Source of the DNA: Ideonella sp.
GTDB taxonomy: Bacteria > Pseudomonadota > Gammaproteobacteria > Burkholderiales > Burkholderiaceae_C
Direction of reading: 5' to 3'
Assembly: GCA_015075545.1 (NCBI GenBank)
Contig: JABTUC010000001.1
Span: 558,001 to 622,000 of the forward strand
Length of the DNA: 64,000 nucleotides
The notes beneath the pieces were generated by a model. The model saw nothing but the letters and a program-made list of their open reading frames with translations, had not been told where the DNA came from and did no database searches. The position numbers were made by a program, and so were the translations under genes. Below, piece by piece: positions 46,924-57,343 of the stretch. Position 1 is the stretch's first letter. Each line of letters begins with the position of its first letter.

Positions 46924-49008
46924 ATGGCCGAGGCCATCGCACAAGAAGGCACGATACCCGAGTCGCGGGCGGCACCCAAGGCGAGCGCACCGGTGCGGGC
47001 GCTCGAACGCATGGGCTTGGTACGCGACATCGACCTCGCACTGCACGTGCCGCTGCGCTACGAGGACGAAACGCGGCTGACGCGCATCGCCGATGCGCAC
47101 GACGGCGACACGGTGCAGGTCGAGGGCGTGGTGACCGATTCGCAGGTGACGTACCGGCCGCGGCGGCAGCTGGTGGCGCGCATCCGCGACGACAGCGGCT
47201 CGATGGTGCTGCGCTTCGTGAACTTCTATCCGTCGCACCAGAAGGCCCTGGCACGCGGTGTGCGCGTGCGCGCGCGCGGCGACGTGCGTGCGGGCTTCTT
47301 CGGCCGCGAGATGGTGCACCCGGGCTTCAAGGCGGTCGAGCCCGGCGCGCCGCTGGCCAGCGCGCTGACGCCGGTGTACCCGACGGTGGCGCAGCTGCCG
47401 CAGGCGTACTTGCGCAAGGCGATCGCCTCGGCGCTGCAGCGCGCGCCGCTGCACGAGATGCTGCCGCCCGAGGTCGTGCCGGCGGGCCTGCCGGCGCTGC
47501 GCGACGCGCTGCAGCGCGTGCACCACCCGAGCGCCGATGCCGCGCTCGGCGCGCTGCTCGACCACAGCGACCCGGCATGGCAGCGGCTGAAGTTCGAGGA
47601 GCTGCTGGCACAGCAACTGGCGCAGCACGAGGCGCGGCTGCAGCGCGCATCGCTGCACGCGCCGCCGCTGCCCGCCGTTCCCGGCGCGCTGCACGACCGC
47701 CTGCTGGCCGCGCTGCCGTTTCGCCTCACGGCGGCACAGCAGCGCGTCGGGCGCGAGATCGCGGCCGACCTGGCGCAGCCGCGCCCGATGCACCGCCTGC
47801 TGCAGGGCGACGTCGGCTCGGGCAAGACGGTGGTCGCCGCGCTGGCCGCGACCACCGCGATCGACAACGGCTGGCAGTGCGCGCTGATGGCACCCACCGA
47901 GATCCTGGCCGAGCAGCACTTCCGCAAGCTGGTGCAGTGGCTGGCACCGCTGAACGTCGGCGTGGCCTGGCTCACCGGCAGCCGCAAGGGCCGCGCGCGC
48001 GAGGCGATGGTGGCGCGCGCCGCCAGCGGCGACGCCGCGCTGGTGGTGGGCACGCACGCGGTGATCCAGGACGACGTGCGCTTCGCCCGGCTCGGCCTGG
48101 CGATCGTCGACGAGCAGCATCGCTTCGGCGTCGAGCAGCGGCTCGAGCTGCGGCGCAAGCTCGGCTCGCAGGCCAGCGGCGGCCAGGAGCCGCACTTCCT
48201 GATGATGAGCGCCACGCCGATCCCGCGCACGCTGGCGATGAGCTACTTCGCCGACCTCGACGTCAGCACGATCGACGAGCTGCCGCCCGGCCGCCAGCCG
48301 GTGACGACCAAGCTGTTCGCCGACACGCGCCGCGACGAGGTGGTGGCGCGCATCCGCGACGAGGTGGCGCGCGGCCGGCAGGTGTACTGGGTGTGCCCGT
48401 TGATCGAGGAGAGCCAGACCCTCGACCTGAAAAACGCCACCGAGACGCATCGGCAGCTTTGCGCGGCACTGCCCGATCGCATGATCGGCCTGCTGCACGG
48501 CCGCATGCCGGCACGCGAGAAGACCGCGGTGATGAGCCTGTTCGGCGGCGGCCAGATGCCGGTGCTGGTGTCGACCACGGTGATCGAGGTCGGCGTCGAC
48601 GTGCCCAACGCCAGCCTGATGGTGATCGAGCACGCCGAACGCTTCGGCCTGGCGCAGCTGCACCAGTTGCGCGGCCGCATCGGCCGCGGCAGCGACGCCA
48701 GCGTCTGCGTGCTGCTGTACGGCGGCGCGCTGTCGCCCACCGCCAAGGAGCGTCTGCGCGCGATCGGGCAAACCCACGACGGCTTCGAGATCGCGCGGCG
48801 CGACCTCGAGATCCGCGGGCCCGGCGAGTTCATGGGCGCGCGCCAGAGCGGCGACGCGCTACTGCGCTTCGCCGACCTCGCCGAGGATGCGCCGCTGCTG
48901 CAGCACGCGCGCGCGGTGGCGCCCCGGCTGCTCGCCAGCGACCCCCAGGCCGCACGCGCACACGTGCAACGCTGGCTCGGCAACCGGGCCGACTACTTCA
49001 AGGCGTAG
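46924..49008 (+). CDS. recG: ATP-dependent DNA helicase RecG
   Basis: 694 residues from the ATG at 46924. It regresses stalled forks and processes Holliday junctions. The wedge/OB domain is about 55-135, Walker A GDVGSGKT at 295-302, DEQH at 396-399 (VDEQHRFGVEQR), motif III SATPIPRT, and C-terminal motifs STTVIEVGVDVPNA and QLRGRIGRG. All are intact. It is followed by oxyR on the same strand after about 135 nt. Confidence 0.97.
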   Translation: MAEAIAQEGTIPESRAAPKASAPVRALERMGLVRDIDLALHVPLRYEDETRLTRIADAHDGDTVQVEGVVTDSQVTYRPRRQLVARIRDDSGSMVLRFVNFYPSHQKALARGVRVRARGDVRAGFFGREMVHPGFKAVEPGAPLASALTPVYPTVAQLPQAYLRKAIASALQRAPLHEMLPPEVVPAGLPALRDALQRVHHPSADAALGALLDHSDPAWQRLKFEELLAQQLAQHEARLQRASLHAPPLPAVPGALHDRLLAALPFRLTAAQQRVGREIAADLAQPRPMHRLLQGDVGSGKTVVAALAATTAIDNGWQCALMAPTEILAEQHFRKLVQWLAPLNVGVAWLTGSRKGRAREAMVARAASGDAALVVGTHAVIQDDVRFARLGLAIVDEQHRFGVEQRLELRRKLGSQASGGQEPHFLMMSATPIPRTLAMSYFADLDVSTIDELPPGRQPVTTKLFADTRRDEVVARIRDEVARGRQVYWVCPLIEESQTLDLKNATETHRQLCAALPDRMIGLLHGRMPAREKTAVMSLFGGGQMPVLVSTTVIEVGVDVPNASLMVIEHAERFGLAQLHQLRGRIGRGSDASVCVLLYGGALSPTAKERLRAIGQTHDGFEIARRDLEIRGPGEFMGARQSGDALLRFADLAEDAPLLQHARAVAPRLLASDPQAARAHVQRWLGNRADYFKA

Positions 49009-49143
49009 TCGAGGCCCCGCGCCGAAGCTGCGACGGCTTCGCGCGCGGCCCTGCGCGGTGACGCATGCCCGCCGCGGCGCTGCCCACCGCAGCGCGCGCG
49101 CCACCGCGGCGCCATCCGCGGGGCGTTGGCCGACAATGCGGCC

Positions 49144-50064
49144 ATGACCCTCACCGAACTGCGCTACATCGTCGCGGTAGCCCGCGAGCGCCACTTCGGC
49201 CGCGCCGCCGAGGCGTGCTTCGTGTCGCAGCCGACGCTCAGCGTGGCGATCAAGAAGCTCGAGGAGGAGCTCGATCTGAAGATCTTCGAGCGCGGCGCCA
49301 GCGAGGTCAGCGTGACGCCGCTCGGCGAGGCGATCGTGCAGCAGGCGCAGCAGGTGCTGGCGGACGCCGCCGAAATCAAGCAGATCGCACGCCGCGGCAA
49401 GGATCCGCTGGCCGGCCCGCTGAAGCTCGGCATCATCTACACCATCGGCCCCTACCTGCTGCCCGAACTGGTGCGCGAGGCGATCCGCCTGACGCCGCAG
49501 ATGCCGCTGATGCTGCAGGAGAACTTCACCGTCAAGCTGCTCGACCTGCTGCGCAGCGGCGAACTCGAGTGCGCGATCATGGCCGAGCCGTTTCCCGACA
49601 CCGGGCTGGCGATCGCGCCGCTGTACGACGAGCCTTTCCTGGTGGCGGTACCCAGCTCGCACGCGCTGGCGCGGCGCAAGTCGGTGAGCGCGCAGGAGCT
49701 CAAGCGCGAGACCATGCTGCTGCTGGGCACCGGACACTGCTTCCGCGACCAGGTGCTCGAGGTGTGCCCCGAGTTCGCGCGCTTCTCGACCGACGCCGAG
49801 GGCATGCGCAAGAGCTTCGAGGGCTCGTCGCTGGAGACGATCAAGCACATGGTGGCTTCCGGCATGGGCATCACCGTGGTGCCGGTGATGAGCGTGCCCA
49901 AGCAGCCCCAGGACCACGTGACCTACATCGAATTCGAGCCGCCGGTGCCGTCGCGCCGCGTGGTGCTCGCGTGGCGGCGCAGCTTCACGCGCTACGAGGC
50001 GATCGCCGCGCTGCGCAACGCGGTGTACGCCTGCCAGCTCGACGGCGTGAGGCGTCTGTCGTAG
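49144..50064 (+). CDS. oxyR: Hydrogen peroxide-sensing transcriptional regulator OxyR
   Basis: 306 residues from the ATG at 49144; a longer in-frame start at 49126 is unlikely. The LysR helix-turn-helix is at about 18-38 (FGRAAEACFVSQPTLSVAIK). The redox pair is exactly at Cys199 and Cys208 (GTGHCFRDQVLEVCPEF), the E. coli positions, so peroxide forms a disulfide here. The dps gene with a candidate OxyR site lies directly downstream. Confidence 0.95.
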   Translation: MTLTELRYIVAVARERHFGRAAEACFVSQPTLSVAIKKLEEELDLKIFERGASEVSVTPLGEAIVQQAQQVLADAAEIKQIARRGKDPLAGPLKLGIIYTIGPYLLPELVREAIRLTPQMPLMLQENFTVKLLDLLRSGELECAIMAEPFPDTGLAIAPLYDEPFLVAVPSSHALARRKSVSAQELKRETMLLLGTGHCFRDQVLEVCPEFARFSTDAEGMRKSFEGSSLETIKHMVASGMGITVVPVMSVPKQPQDHVTYIEFEPPVPSRRVVLAWRRSFTRYEAIAALRNAVYACQLDGVRRLS

Positions 50065-50110
50065 CGCCACCGCGGGCCGGGCGGGCAAAGGCTATCGCCG
50101 CGCTTGACGC

Positions 50111-50146
50111 GATCAACTTGATCGATCCCGCAGGCGCCCGTATCTT
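50111..50146 (+). promoter_or_regulatory. Candidate OxyR-controlled promoter of dps
   Basis: TTGATC (50118-50123), 17 nt, TATCTT (50141-50146) about 30 nt before dps. A perfect palindrome GATCAACTTGATC (50111-50123) overlaps the -35, and a CTATC occurs at 50092-50096. This is where OxyR would touch RNA polymerase. The palindrome is seen; its binding by OxyR is inferred from gene order. Confidence 0.5.
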
Positions 50147-50175
50147 CATGACTACGAGTCACGAAGGAGTCGTCC

Positions 50176-50667
50176 ATGAGCACCAGAGAATCCCTCGGCA
50201 TCCACATCGGCATCGGCGACAAGGATCGCGCCGCCATCGCCAACGGCCTCAGCCGCCTGCTGGCCGATACCTACACGCTGTACCTGACGACCCACAACTT
50301 CCACTGGAACGTCACCGGGCCGATGTTCAACACGCTGCACGCGATGTTCATGACGCAGTACACCGAGCTGTGGAACGCAGTCGACCCGATCGCCGAGCGC
50401 ATCCGCGCGCTCGGCCACCCGGCGCCGGGCAGCTACGGCCAGTACGGCAAGCTGGCCAGCGTGCCCGACGCGCCGGCCGAGCCGCCGAAGGCGATGGACA
50501 TGGTGCGCATCCTCGTCAAGGGGCACGAGGCGGTGGCGCGCACCGCGCGCGAGCTGTTCCCGCTGGTCAGCCAGGCCAACGACCAGCCGACCGCCGACCT
50601 GCTGACGCAGCGGCTCGATATCCACGAGAAGACGGCGTGGATGCTGAGATCGTTGCTGGAAGACTGA
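50176..50667 (+). CDS. dps: DNA-binding ferritin-like protein Dps
   Basis: 163 residues with AAGGAG 7 nt before the ATG. The inter-subunit ferroxidase residues are in [31 protein letters not shown] and [17 protein letters not shown]. It forms 12-mers that bind DNA and oxidise Fe(II) with peroxide. No long basic N-terminal tail is present, so DNA binding may be weak. It is next to oxyR, its usual activator. Confidence 0.95.
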   Translation: MSTRESLGIHIGIGDKDRAAIANGLSRLLADTYTLYLTTHNFHWNVTGPMFNTLHAMFMTQYTELWNAVDPIAERIRALGHPAPGSYGQYGKLASVPDAPAEPPKAMDMVRILVKGHEAVARTARELFPLVSQANDQPTADLLTQRLDIHEKTAWMLRSLLED

Positions 50668-50694
50668 CGAGCACGGTGGCGCGGTGCCCCCGAT

Positions 50695-51327
50695 TCAGGG
50701 CGCCGCGCCGTCGGTCGGCACCAGCGCGGCCATGCCCAGGCCCTGCTCGCCGCCGCGCTGCCGCAGACCGGCCACCGTGCCGAGGCGATCGGGCACGCCG
50801 CGGTTCTGACTGGCCTTCCACTTGCCCACCCACCGCTCGACCGCGATCTCGATGCCGACGATCGCCTTGAGCATCTGCTCGATGTAATCGGCCGGCGCAT
50901 CGCTGACCGCCCACGGCACCGCGCTGCCCGCCTCGTGGGTCTGCGTCAGGCGGGTGACGATCGCCAGCACCTCGTCGGGTGCCTCGATCGCGCGCGGCGT
51001 GCCGTGCGCGTGAACGACGGCGTAGTTCCAGGTCGGCACCACCTTGCCGTGCTCGCGCTTGCTCGGGTACCACGACGGCGAGATGTACGCCTGTGGGCCC
51101 TGGAACACCGCGACGCTCGGGCCCAGCGAGCGCCACACCGGGTTGGCGCGCGCCACGTGACCCACCAGCGTGCCGTGCGGCCCGCGGTCGGCATCGAGCA
51201 TGAACGGGATGTGGTTCACCTGCAGGCCGCCGTCGGCCTGCACGACCCAGGTGGCCAGCGGGTTCTCGCGCAGCAGCGCGCGCAGCCTCTCGGGGCGGGT
51301 TTCTTCGAAGTGGGCGGGCAGGTACAT
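50695..51327 (-). CDS. FMN-binding split-barrel protein, PaiB family
   Basis: 210 residues. MYLPAHFEETRPERLRALLRE, LQVNHIPFMLD, YISPSWYPSKREHGKVVPTWNYAVVHAHG and the C-terminal KWKASQNRGVPDRLGTVAGL are the conserved PaiB parts. In Bacillus PaiB is a negative regulator of sporulation and protease genes; other members bind FMN or haem. The function here is unknown. It is divergent from prfC. Confidence 0.9.
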   Translation of the reverse strand: MYLPAHFEETRPERLRALLRENPLATWVVQADGGLQVNHIPFMLDADRGPHGTLVGHVARANPVWRSLGPSVAVFQGPQAYISPSWYPSKREHGKVVPTWNYAVVHAHGTPRAIEAPDEVLAIVTRLTQTHEAGSAVPWAVSDAPADYIEQMLKAIVGIEIAVERWVGKWKASQNRGVPDRLGTVAGLRQRGGEQGLGMAALVPTDGAAP

Positions 51328-51452
51328 GGCTGGCCTCGGCGCGGGTGACCGGGCAAGGATAATTGCGGCCGGTCCCTGAAGGCGCTGCCGCGGTGCCCGC
51401 CGGGCATGCCACCCGCCCCACGCGGCCGCCGAACGCGCTCGCCTTTCACCTC

Positions 51453-53078
51453 ATGTCCGACATCGCCACCGAGGTCCGGCGCCGCCGCACCTTCGCCATC
51501 ATCTCGCACCCCGACGCGGGCAAGACCACGCTGACCGAGAAGCTGCTGCTGTTCTCGGGCGCGATCCAGATCGCCGGCTCGGTGAAGGCGCGCAAGGCGA
51601 GCCGCCACGCCACCAGCGACTGGATGGAGATCGAGAAGCAGCGCGGCATCTCGGTGGCCAGCTCGGTGATGCAGATGGAGTACCGCGGCTGCGTGATCAA
51701 CCTGCTCGACACGCCAGGGCACCAGGACTTCAGCGAAGACACCTACCGTGTGCTGACCGCGGTCGACGCCGCGCTGATGGTGATCGACGCCGCCAACGGC
51801 GTCGAGCCGCAGACGCGCCGGCTGCTGCAGGTGTGCCGGGCGCGGAACACGCCGATCCTCACCTTCGTCAACAAGATGGACCGCGAGGTGCGCGAGCCGC
51901 TGGAGCTGATGGACGAGATCGAGCGCGAGCTGGGCATGAGCGTGGTGCCGTTCACCTGGCCGATCGGCATGGGCAAGGTGTTCCACGGCGTGATGGACCT
52001 GAGGCGCGAGCAGATGCGCGTGTTCGTGCCGGGCGAAGATCGCAACCGCGACGACGACGAGATCCTCCAAGGGCTCGCCAACCCCGCGTACGCCGAGCGC
52101 TTCGGCGCGCAATACGAGCACGCGAAGCACGACATCGATCTGGTGCGCGAGGCCGCGCCCGCCTTCGACGAGGCGCAGTTCCTCGCCGGCCAGCAGACGC
52201 CGATGTTCTTCGGCTCGGCGATCAACAACTTCGGCGTGCGCGAGGTGCTCGACGCGCTGGTCGACCTGGCGCCGCCGCCGGGCCCGAAGCCGGCGATGCA
52301 GCGCACGGTGCAGCCCGACGAGCCCAAGTTCTCCGGCGTGGTGTTCAAGATCCAGGCCAACATGGACCCGGCGCACCGCGACCGCATCGCGTTCGTGCGC
52401 GTCGCCTCGGGGCACTTCGAGCGCGGCATGCGGCTGAGGGTCACGCGCTCGGGCAAGGAGCTCAAGCCCAACACGGTGGTGAGTTTCCTCTCGCAGCGGC
52501 GCGAGCTGCTCGACGAGGCGTATGCCGGCGACATCATCGGCATCCCGAACCACGGCGTGCTGCAGCTCGGCGACACGCTGACCGAGGGCGAGGCGCTGCA
52601 GTTCACCGGGCTGCCGTTCTTCGCGCCCGAGATGTTCCGCAGCGTCGAGGTGGCCGACCCGCTGAAGACCAAGCAGCTCAAGGCCGGCCTGACGCAGCTC
52701 GGCGAGGAGGGCGCGATCCAGGTGTTCCGCCCGGTGGCGGGCACGGTGCTGCTGCTGGGTGCGGTTGGGCAGCTGCAGTTCGAGGTGGTGGCGCACCGGC
52801 TCGAGCACGAGTACGGCTGCAAGGCGCGCATTCAGCCTGCGCGCTACTCGATCGCGCGCTGGGTCTCCTGCGACGAGGCCGACGGAGGCGAGCGCGAGCT
52901 GCAGCGCTTCATCGACGGCAACGCGCACCGCATGGCCCACGACGCCGTCGGCGCGCCGACGATCCTGGTGGAATACGCGCCGGAGCTGCGCGCGATCGAG
53001 AGCAACTGGCCGAAGATCAAGTTCCACGCGCTGCGCGAGCACGCGGGGCTGGTGTTTCAGCGGCAGCTCGAAGGCTGA
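51453..53078 (+). CDS. prfC: Peptide chain release factor 3
   Basis: 541 residues from the ATG at 51453. It is the GTPase that recycles RF1/RF2. G1 SHPDAGKTT (18-26), G2 QRGISVASSVMQ, G3 DTPGHQDFSEDT and G4 NKMD are intact, with domain 2 (SGVVFKIQANMDPAHRDRIAFVRVASG) and domain 3 following. The ERDGE-type translation factor features of EF-G domain IV are absent, as expected. Confidence 0.97.
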   Translation: MSDIATEVRRRRTFAIISHPDAGKTTLTEKLLLFSGAIQIAGSVKARKASRHATSDWMEIEKQRGISVASSVMQMEYRGCVINLLDTPGHQDFSEDTYRVLTAVDAALMVIDAANGVEPQTRRLLQVCRARNTPILTFVNKMDREVREPLELMDEIERELGMSVVPFTWPIGMGKVFHGVMDLRREQMRVFVPGEDRNRDDDEILQGLANPAYAERFGAQYEHAKHDIDLVREAAPAFDEAQFLAGQQTPMFFGSAINNFGVREVLDALVDLAPPPGPKPAMQRTVQPDEPKFSGVVFKIQANMDPAHRDRIAFVRVASGHFERGMRLRVTRSGKELKPNTVVSFLSQRRELLDEAYAGDIIGIPNHGVLQLGDTLTEGEALQFTGLPFFAPEMFRSVEVADPLKTKQLKAGLTQLGEEGAIQVFRPVAGTVLLLGAVGQLQFEVVAHRLEHEYGCKARIQPARYSIARWVSCDEADGGERELQRFIDGNAHRMAHDAVGAPTILVEYAPELRAIESNWPKIKFHALREHAGLVFQRQLEG

Positions 53079-53098
53079 CCCCGACGCGGATCGCGCCG

Positions 53099-53692
53099 TT
53101 ACGACGTGTGCGCCGGCTCGCGTTGCAGGTCGTGCGACATCGCGTTCAGCCACACCTTGGCCGACTCCGACCACCACTGCTGCGCCGACCGCAACGCCTG
53201 CATCGGCGCGGCGGGATCGGGCGGGTCGACCAGGTCCTGCGCCGATCCGAACGCGATGCGGCCATCGCGGGTGATCAGCGGCGCCAGCCACTGCGCGGCG
53301 GCGGCCTCGACTTCCCTGAACCATGCCGCCTGCACGTCGAGCAGACTGGCGGCAAGCCGGTTCGACAGCTGCGCCCAGCGAGTCACCTGCTCGGCGCTGA
53401 AGCCGATCGGCGCGCCAGCCAGTTGCTGCGGCGTGTCGGCGCGCTGCACGTCTTCGGTTTCGATCTCGAGGTCGCGCCGCAGGTCCTGCCAGGCCTGCTC
53501 GCTCGCGCGCTGCAGCTCCTGCGAGAACTGCGTCCACACGCTCGACAGATTCGGCGCCATCGCCCAGGCCAGGCCATTGCCGTCAGCGGTCGGCTCGACG
53601 CTGCCGCCGGCGACGATCCTGCGCGCGCTCGCCCGGCGTGCCGCAGGAACCTTGTCGCGAGCCCGAAGCGGTGCGGTGGGTTTGCGTGCCAT
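53099..53692 (-). CDS. Phasin-like hypothetical protein
   Basis: 197 residues, soluble and strongly helical. An N-terminal basic segment (ARKPTAPLRARDKVPAARRASARR) is followed by long amphipathic helices (SSVWTQFSQELQRASEQAWQ, FREVEAAAAQWLAPLI, ALRSAQQWWSESAKVWLNAM). This resembles phasins that coat polyhydroxyalkanoate granules. No PHA synthase is near. The basic N-terminus could bind DNA, as in PhaM-like proteins. Family not certain. Confidence 0.5.
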   Translation of the reverse strand: MARKPTAPLRARDKVPAARRASARRIVAGGSVEPTADGNGLAWAMAPNLSSVWTQFSQELQRASEQAWQDLRRDLEIETEDVQRADTPQQLAGAPIGFSAEQVTRWAQLSNRLAASLLDVQAAWFREVEAAAAQWLAPLITRDGRIAFGSAQDLVDPPDPAAPMQALRSAQQWWSESAKVWLNAMSHDLQREPAHTS

Positions 53693-53835
53693 GGCGATCT
53701 CCTGACTGCTTGCCGCGGGCCAGCGGCGTACGACGACCCTAGTCTCGCGCGATGCGCTGCGCCTTGATCTCGCGCAGACTTAGGCCCCGCCCGCTGCGCG
53801 CGGCCCGCCGATGCCGCCGCGTGCCCATCGGCATG

Positions 53836-55356
53836 CTATGCCGACGGCGCCGGGCCGTCGCGCTGCGCCTCGATATCCCGCAACTGCGTCTTGAGTACTT
53901 TGCCGTAGTTGTTCTTCGGCAGCGCGTCGACGAAACGGTAGATCTTGGGTCGCTTGAAGCGCGCGATGCGCTCGATGCAGTGGGCGTCGAGGTCGGCTGC
54001 GTTCAGCGGCGTGCGCGCGACGACGTAGGCGACGACGACTTCGCCCCACTCGGCATCGCGCCGGCCGATCACGCTCGCCTCCTGCACCGCCGGGTGCTGC
54101 AGAAGCGCTTCTTCGACCTCGCGCGGATAGATGTTGCTGCCGCCCGAGATGATCAGATCCTTGCTGCGGTCGAGCAGCGTCAGGAAGCCTTCGCCGTCGA
54201 GCCGGCCGACGTCGCCGGTGCAGAGCCAGCCGTCGCGGATCGCCGCGTCGGTGGCTTCGGGTTGCTGCCAGTAGCCTTGCATCACGACCTCGCCGCGCAC
54301 GCAGACTTCACCGGTGGCCCCCGCCGGCAGCGCCGCACCGACCTCATCGCGGATCGACACCTCGAGCATCGGTTGCGCGTGGCCCACCGACGCCAACCGC
54401 TCGCGATGCCGCGGGTGCGCGCTGTCGTTGATCACGCCACGCGGCAGCACGGTGATCGTCATCGGGCTCTCGCCCTGGCCGTAGATCTGCGCGAAGTGCG
54501 GGCCGACCACCTGCAGCGCGCGTTCGATGTCGGCCAGATACATCGGCCCGCCGCCGTAGGTGATGGTGGCCAGCCCTTCGGGCCGGCGGCCGGCCGCCGC
54601 CACGTGGTCGACCAGGCGGCGCACCATCGTCGGCGCGGCGAACAACGACGCATTGCGCCAGTGCGCGGCCAGCTCGACGATCTCGGCGGGGTCGAAGCCG
54701 CCCGACGCCGGCACGACGTTGACGCCGGCGTGCATCACATACGGCAGGTGGTACAGGCCGCTGCCGTGCGACAGCGGCGCCGCATGGAGCATCGCGTCGC
54801 CGGGCGCAACGCTCTGCACTTCGCTCAGGTAGCCGAAGCTCGCAGCGCGCAACTGTCGCGCCGCCAGCACCACACCCTTTGGCCGACCGGTGGTGCCGCT
54901 GGTGTAGAACAGCCAGGCGGGGTCGGTGTCCGCGCGCGGCACGGGCTCGCTCAGCGCGCCGGCCGCACGCAGCGGCGGCAACTCGGTGTGCAGTGCACAG
55001 GTGACGCCGCAGCCGAAGAGCTCGCCGCGCTGCGCGGCGTCGACGAACGCCAGCCGCGCGCCGCTGTGGCCGAGAATCCACGCCGCCTCGCGCGGATGGA
55101 GCTTGGCGTTGATCGGCACCGCGGCGGCGCCTGCCCACCAGGCGCCCCACAGCATCACCAGGTATTCGGGGCGATTGGCGAGGAAGATGCCCACGCGATC
55201 GCCGGGCTCGACTCCGCCACTGCGCAGCCATGCCGCCAGCGCCGCGGCGCGCTGCGCGAGCTCGGCATAAGTGCACCAGCGCTGCAGGCCGTGGGCGATC
55301 GCCGCGCGTTCGCCGTCGCGCTGCGCGCTGCGTTGCAGCCAGAGGGCGAGGTTCAT
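53836..55356 (-). CDS. AMP-dependent acyl-CoA synthetase/ligase family protein
   Basis: 506 residues. ANL-superfamily motifs: P-loop [11 protein letters not shown] (151-161), YGQGESPMT (A5-like), [37 protein letters not shown], and the catalytic Lys in [12 protein letters not shown]. It activates a carboxylic acid as acyl-AMP and then thioester. It resembles long-chain or malonyl-type acyl-CoA ligases; the acid is not identified. It stands alone between a phasin-like gene and ubiA. Confidence 0.9.
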   Translation of the reverse strand: MNLALWLQRSAQRDGERAAIAHGLQRWCTYAELAQRAAALAAWLRSGGVEPGDRVGIFLANRPEYLVMLWGAWWAGAAAVPINAKLHPREAAWILGHSGARLAFVDAAQRGELFGCGVTCALHTELPPLRAAGALSEPVPRADTDPAWLFYTSGTTGRPKGVVLAARQLRAASFGYLSEVQSVAPGDAMLHAAPLSHGSGLYHLPYVMHAGVNVVPASGGFDPAEIVELAAHWRNASLFAAPTMVRRLVDHVAAAGRRPEGLATITYGGGPMYLADIERALQVVGPHFAQIYGQGESPMTITVLPRGVINDSAHPRHRERLASVGHAQPMLEVSIRDEVGAALPAGATGEVCVRGEVVMQGYWQQPEATDAAIRDGWLCTGDVGRLDGEGFLTLLDRSKDLIISGGSNIYPREVEEALLQHPAVQEASVIGRRDAEWGEVVVAYVVARTPLNAADLDAHCIERIARFKRPKIYRFVDALPKNNYGKVLKTQLRDIEAQRDGPAPSA

Positions 55357-55413
55357 TCGGGGCGCGAGAATAGCGCAAGCTCGTTGACTTTACCGAAGGG
55401 ACTCGGGGCGCCG

Positions 55414-56322
55414 ATGACCGGCCTCGCAGCCACCGCGCCACGCCTGGCGCTCTACCTCGACCTGATCCGCTGGGACCGGCCGGCGGGCTGGCTGCTGCTG
55501 CTGTGGCCGACGCTGTCGGCACTGTGGATCGCCGCCGACGGCTTTCCGGGCTGGCATCTGCTGGCGGTGTTCGTCGCCGGCACGATCGTCACGCGCAGCG
55601 CTGGCTGTTGTGTCAACGACGTCGCCGACCGCGAGTTCGACCGCCACGTCAAGCGCACAGCCGGCCGGCCGGTCACCAGCGGCAGGGTCAGCGTGCGGCA
55701 AGCACTGACGCTGGGCGCCGCACTGGGCGTGCTGGCCTTCGCGATGGTGCTGACGACCAACCCGCCCACCGTGTGGCTGTCGGTCGCGGGGCTGGCGGTG
55801 ACGCTGCTGTACCCGTTCGCCAAGCGGGTGACGCCGATTCCGCAGGCGGTGCTCGGGGTGGCGTTCAGCTTCGGCATTCCGATGGCGTTCGCGGCGGTGC
55901 TGGGTGCGCCCGACTGGACGCTGCGCGCGGTGCCCGATGCCGTGCCGCCGCACGCCTGGTGGCTGCTGGCCGGCAACCTGTTCTGGGTGCTGGCGTACGA
56001 CACCGAGTACGCGATGGTCGACCGCGACGACGATCTGCGCATCGGCATGAAGACGTCGGCCATCACGCTCGGCCGCTTCGACGTCGCCGCGGTGATGGCG
56101 TTCTATGCGATCTACCTGGCCGCCTGGTCATGGCTGGGCCGCTCGCTGGGCCTGGGGCTCATTTTCCAGCTCGGCATCGCCGCGGCGGCGGCGCAGGCGC
56201 TGTGGCACTACACGCTGATCCGCGGCCGCACGCGCGAGGGCTGCTTCAAGGCGTTTGCCGTCAACCACTGGCTCGGTGCCAGCGTCTTCATGGGCGTGGC
56301 GCTGGATCTGGCGCTGCGTTAG
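55414..56322 (+). CDS. ubiA: 4-hydroxybenzoate polyprenyltransferase UbiA
   Basis: 302 residues from the ATG at 55414. It attaches the polyprenyl tail to 4-hydroxybenzoate in ubiquinone synthesis. Motif 1 [19 protein letters not shown] (68-86) and motif 2 [20 protein letters not shown] (196-215) bind the Mg-diphosphate. Eight or nine membrane segments are visible. Its last 35 nt overlap the end of proC on the other strand. Confidence 0.95.
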   Translation: MTGLAATAPRLALYLDLIRWDRPAGWLLLLWPTLSALWIAADGFPGWHLLAVFVAGTIVTRSAGCCVNDVADREFDRHVKRTAGRPVTSGRVSVRQALTLGAALGVLAFAMVLTTNPPTVWLSVAGLAVTLLYPFAKRVTPIPQAVLGVAFSFGIPMAFAAVLGAPDWTLRAVPDAVPPHAWWLLAGNLFWVLAYDTEYAMVDRDDDLRIGMKTSAITLGRFDVAAVMAFYAIYLAAWSWLGRSLGLGLIFQLGIAAAAAQALWHYTLIRGRTREGCFKAFAVNHWLGASVFMGVALDLALR

Positions 56323-57157
56323 CGGGCTGGGGCGCGGCGCCGAACTCGTCGCCGAGCGTGCGCGCCCGCTCGCGCGCGGCGTGCAGCGCACGAACGAACG
56401 CGGCCTTGACCGCATCGTTGTCGAGCGACATCAGCGCCGCATAGGTGGTGCCGCCCTTGGAGGTGACGCGCTCGCGCAGCACGGCCGGCGAGTCGCTCGA
56501 CTGCCGTGCCAGCGCGGTGGCGCCGGCAAAGGTGGCCAGCGCCAGGCGGCGACCCTGCTCGACCGAGAGCCCCATCTCGCCGGCGGCCTGGATCATCGCC
56601 TCGATGAAGTAGTACACGTAGGCCGGCCCCGACCCCGACAGCGCCGTCACCGCGTCGAGGTCGGATTCGCGCGCCAGCCACATCAGCTCGCCGCTGGCGC
56701 CGAGCACGCCTTCGGCGGCGGCGCGATCGGCGGCGTTGACCTCGGGCGTCGCGAACAGGCCGGTGATGCCCAGGCCGACCAGTGCCGGCGTGTTGGGCAT
56801 CGCGCGCACGACGCGCGCGCTGCCGGTGGCGGCGACCAGCGCGCCAGTGCGGATGCCGGCCATCACGCTGAGTTGCAGGGCGTCCGCGATGAACGGCGCG
56901 CACGGACGCGCGGCGGCGGCGAACGCCTGCGGCTTGACCGCCCACACGACCAATGGCACGCCCGCGAGATGCTCGTCGGCGGCGGGCAGCGCCAGCACGC
57001 CGAACTGCAATGCGATGCGGGCCCGCTGGCGATCGTCGGGCTCGATCATCAGCACGGTGGCCGGCACCCGGCCGCCCTTGAGCAGGCCGCCGGCCAGCGC
57101 GCTGGCCATGTTGCCGCCGCCGACGAACGCGATCTCGGGGCGGATGCCGCTATTCAT
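56288..57157 (-). CDS. proC: Pyrroline-5-carboxylate reductase
   Basis: 289 residues from the ATG at 57157. It makes L-proline with NAD(P)H. The Rossmann GGGNMASAL near the N-terminus, [32 protein letters not shown] and [10 protein letters not shown] near the C-terminus are diagnostic. The last part extends beyond the usual end as an Ala/Pro-rich tail ([13 protein letters not shown]) and this tail is what overlaps ubiA by 35 nt, convergently. Confidence 0.95.
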   Translation of the reverse strand: MNSGIRPEIAFVGGGNMASALAGGLLKGGRVPATVLMIEPDDRQRARIALQFGVLALPAADEHLAGVPLVVWAVKPQAFAAAARPCAPFIADALQLSVMAGIRTGALVAATGSARVVRAMPNTPALVGLGITGLFATPEVNAADRAAAEGVLGASGELMWLARESDLDAVTALSGSGPAYVYYFIEAMIQAAGEMGLSVEQGRRLALATFAGATALARQSSDSPAVLRERVTSKGGTTYAALMSLDNDAVKAAFVRALHAARERARTLGDEFGAAPQPANAAPDPAPRP

Positions 57158-57343
57158 CGGATCAGTGTAGTGGCGCGGGTTCCGATCGTCGGCGCTCCTC
57201 GTCGCCCGGATGTCGCGCGGGCACCGGCAAGGCCCGCGAATGAAGGGCGGTACTTGCACGCAGGCACGCCGCGCCGGAGCCCAGTTGCGCAATGGCTACA
57301 CCCGCGCCTACAGTGCCGCCTTGGCTTGGGCGAGGTGCAAGGC

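Noticed and set aside
53752-55413. In-frame extension before ubiA on the plus strand
   Set aside because: It is antisense to the acyl-CoA synthetase gene; UbiA homology starts at the ATG at 55414.
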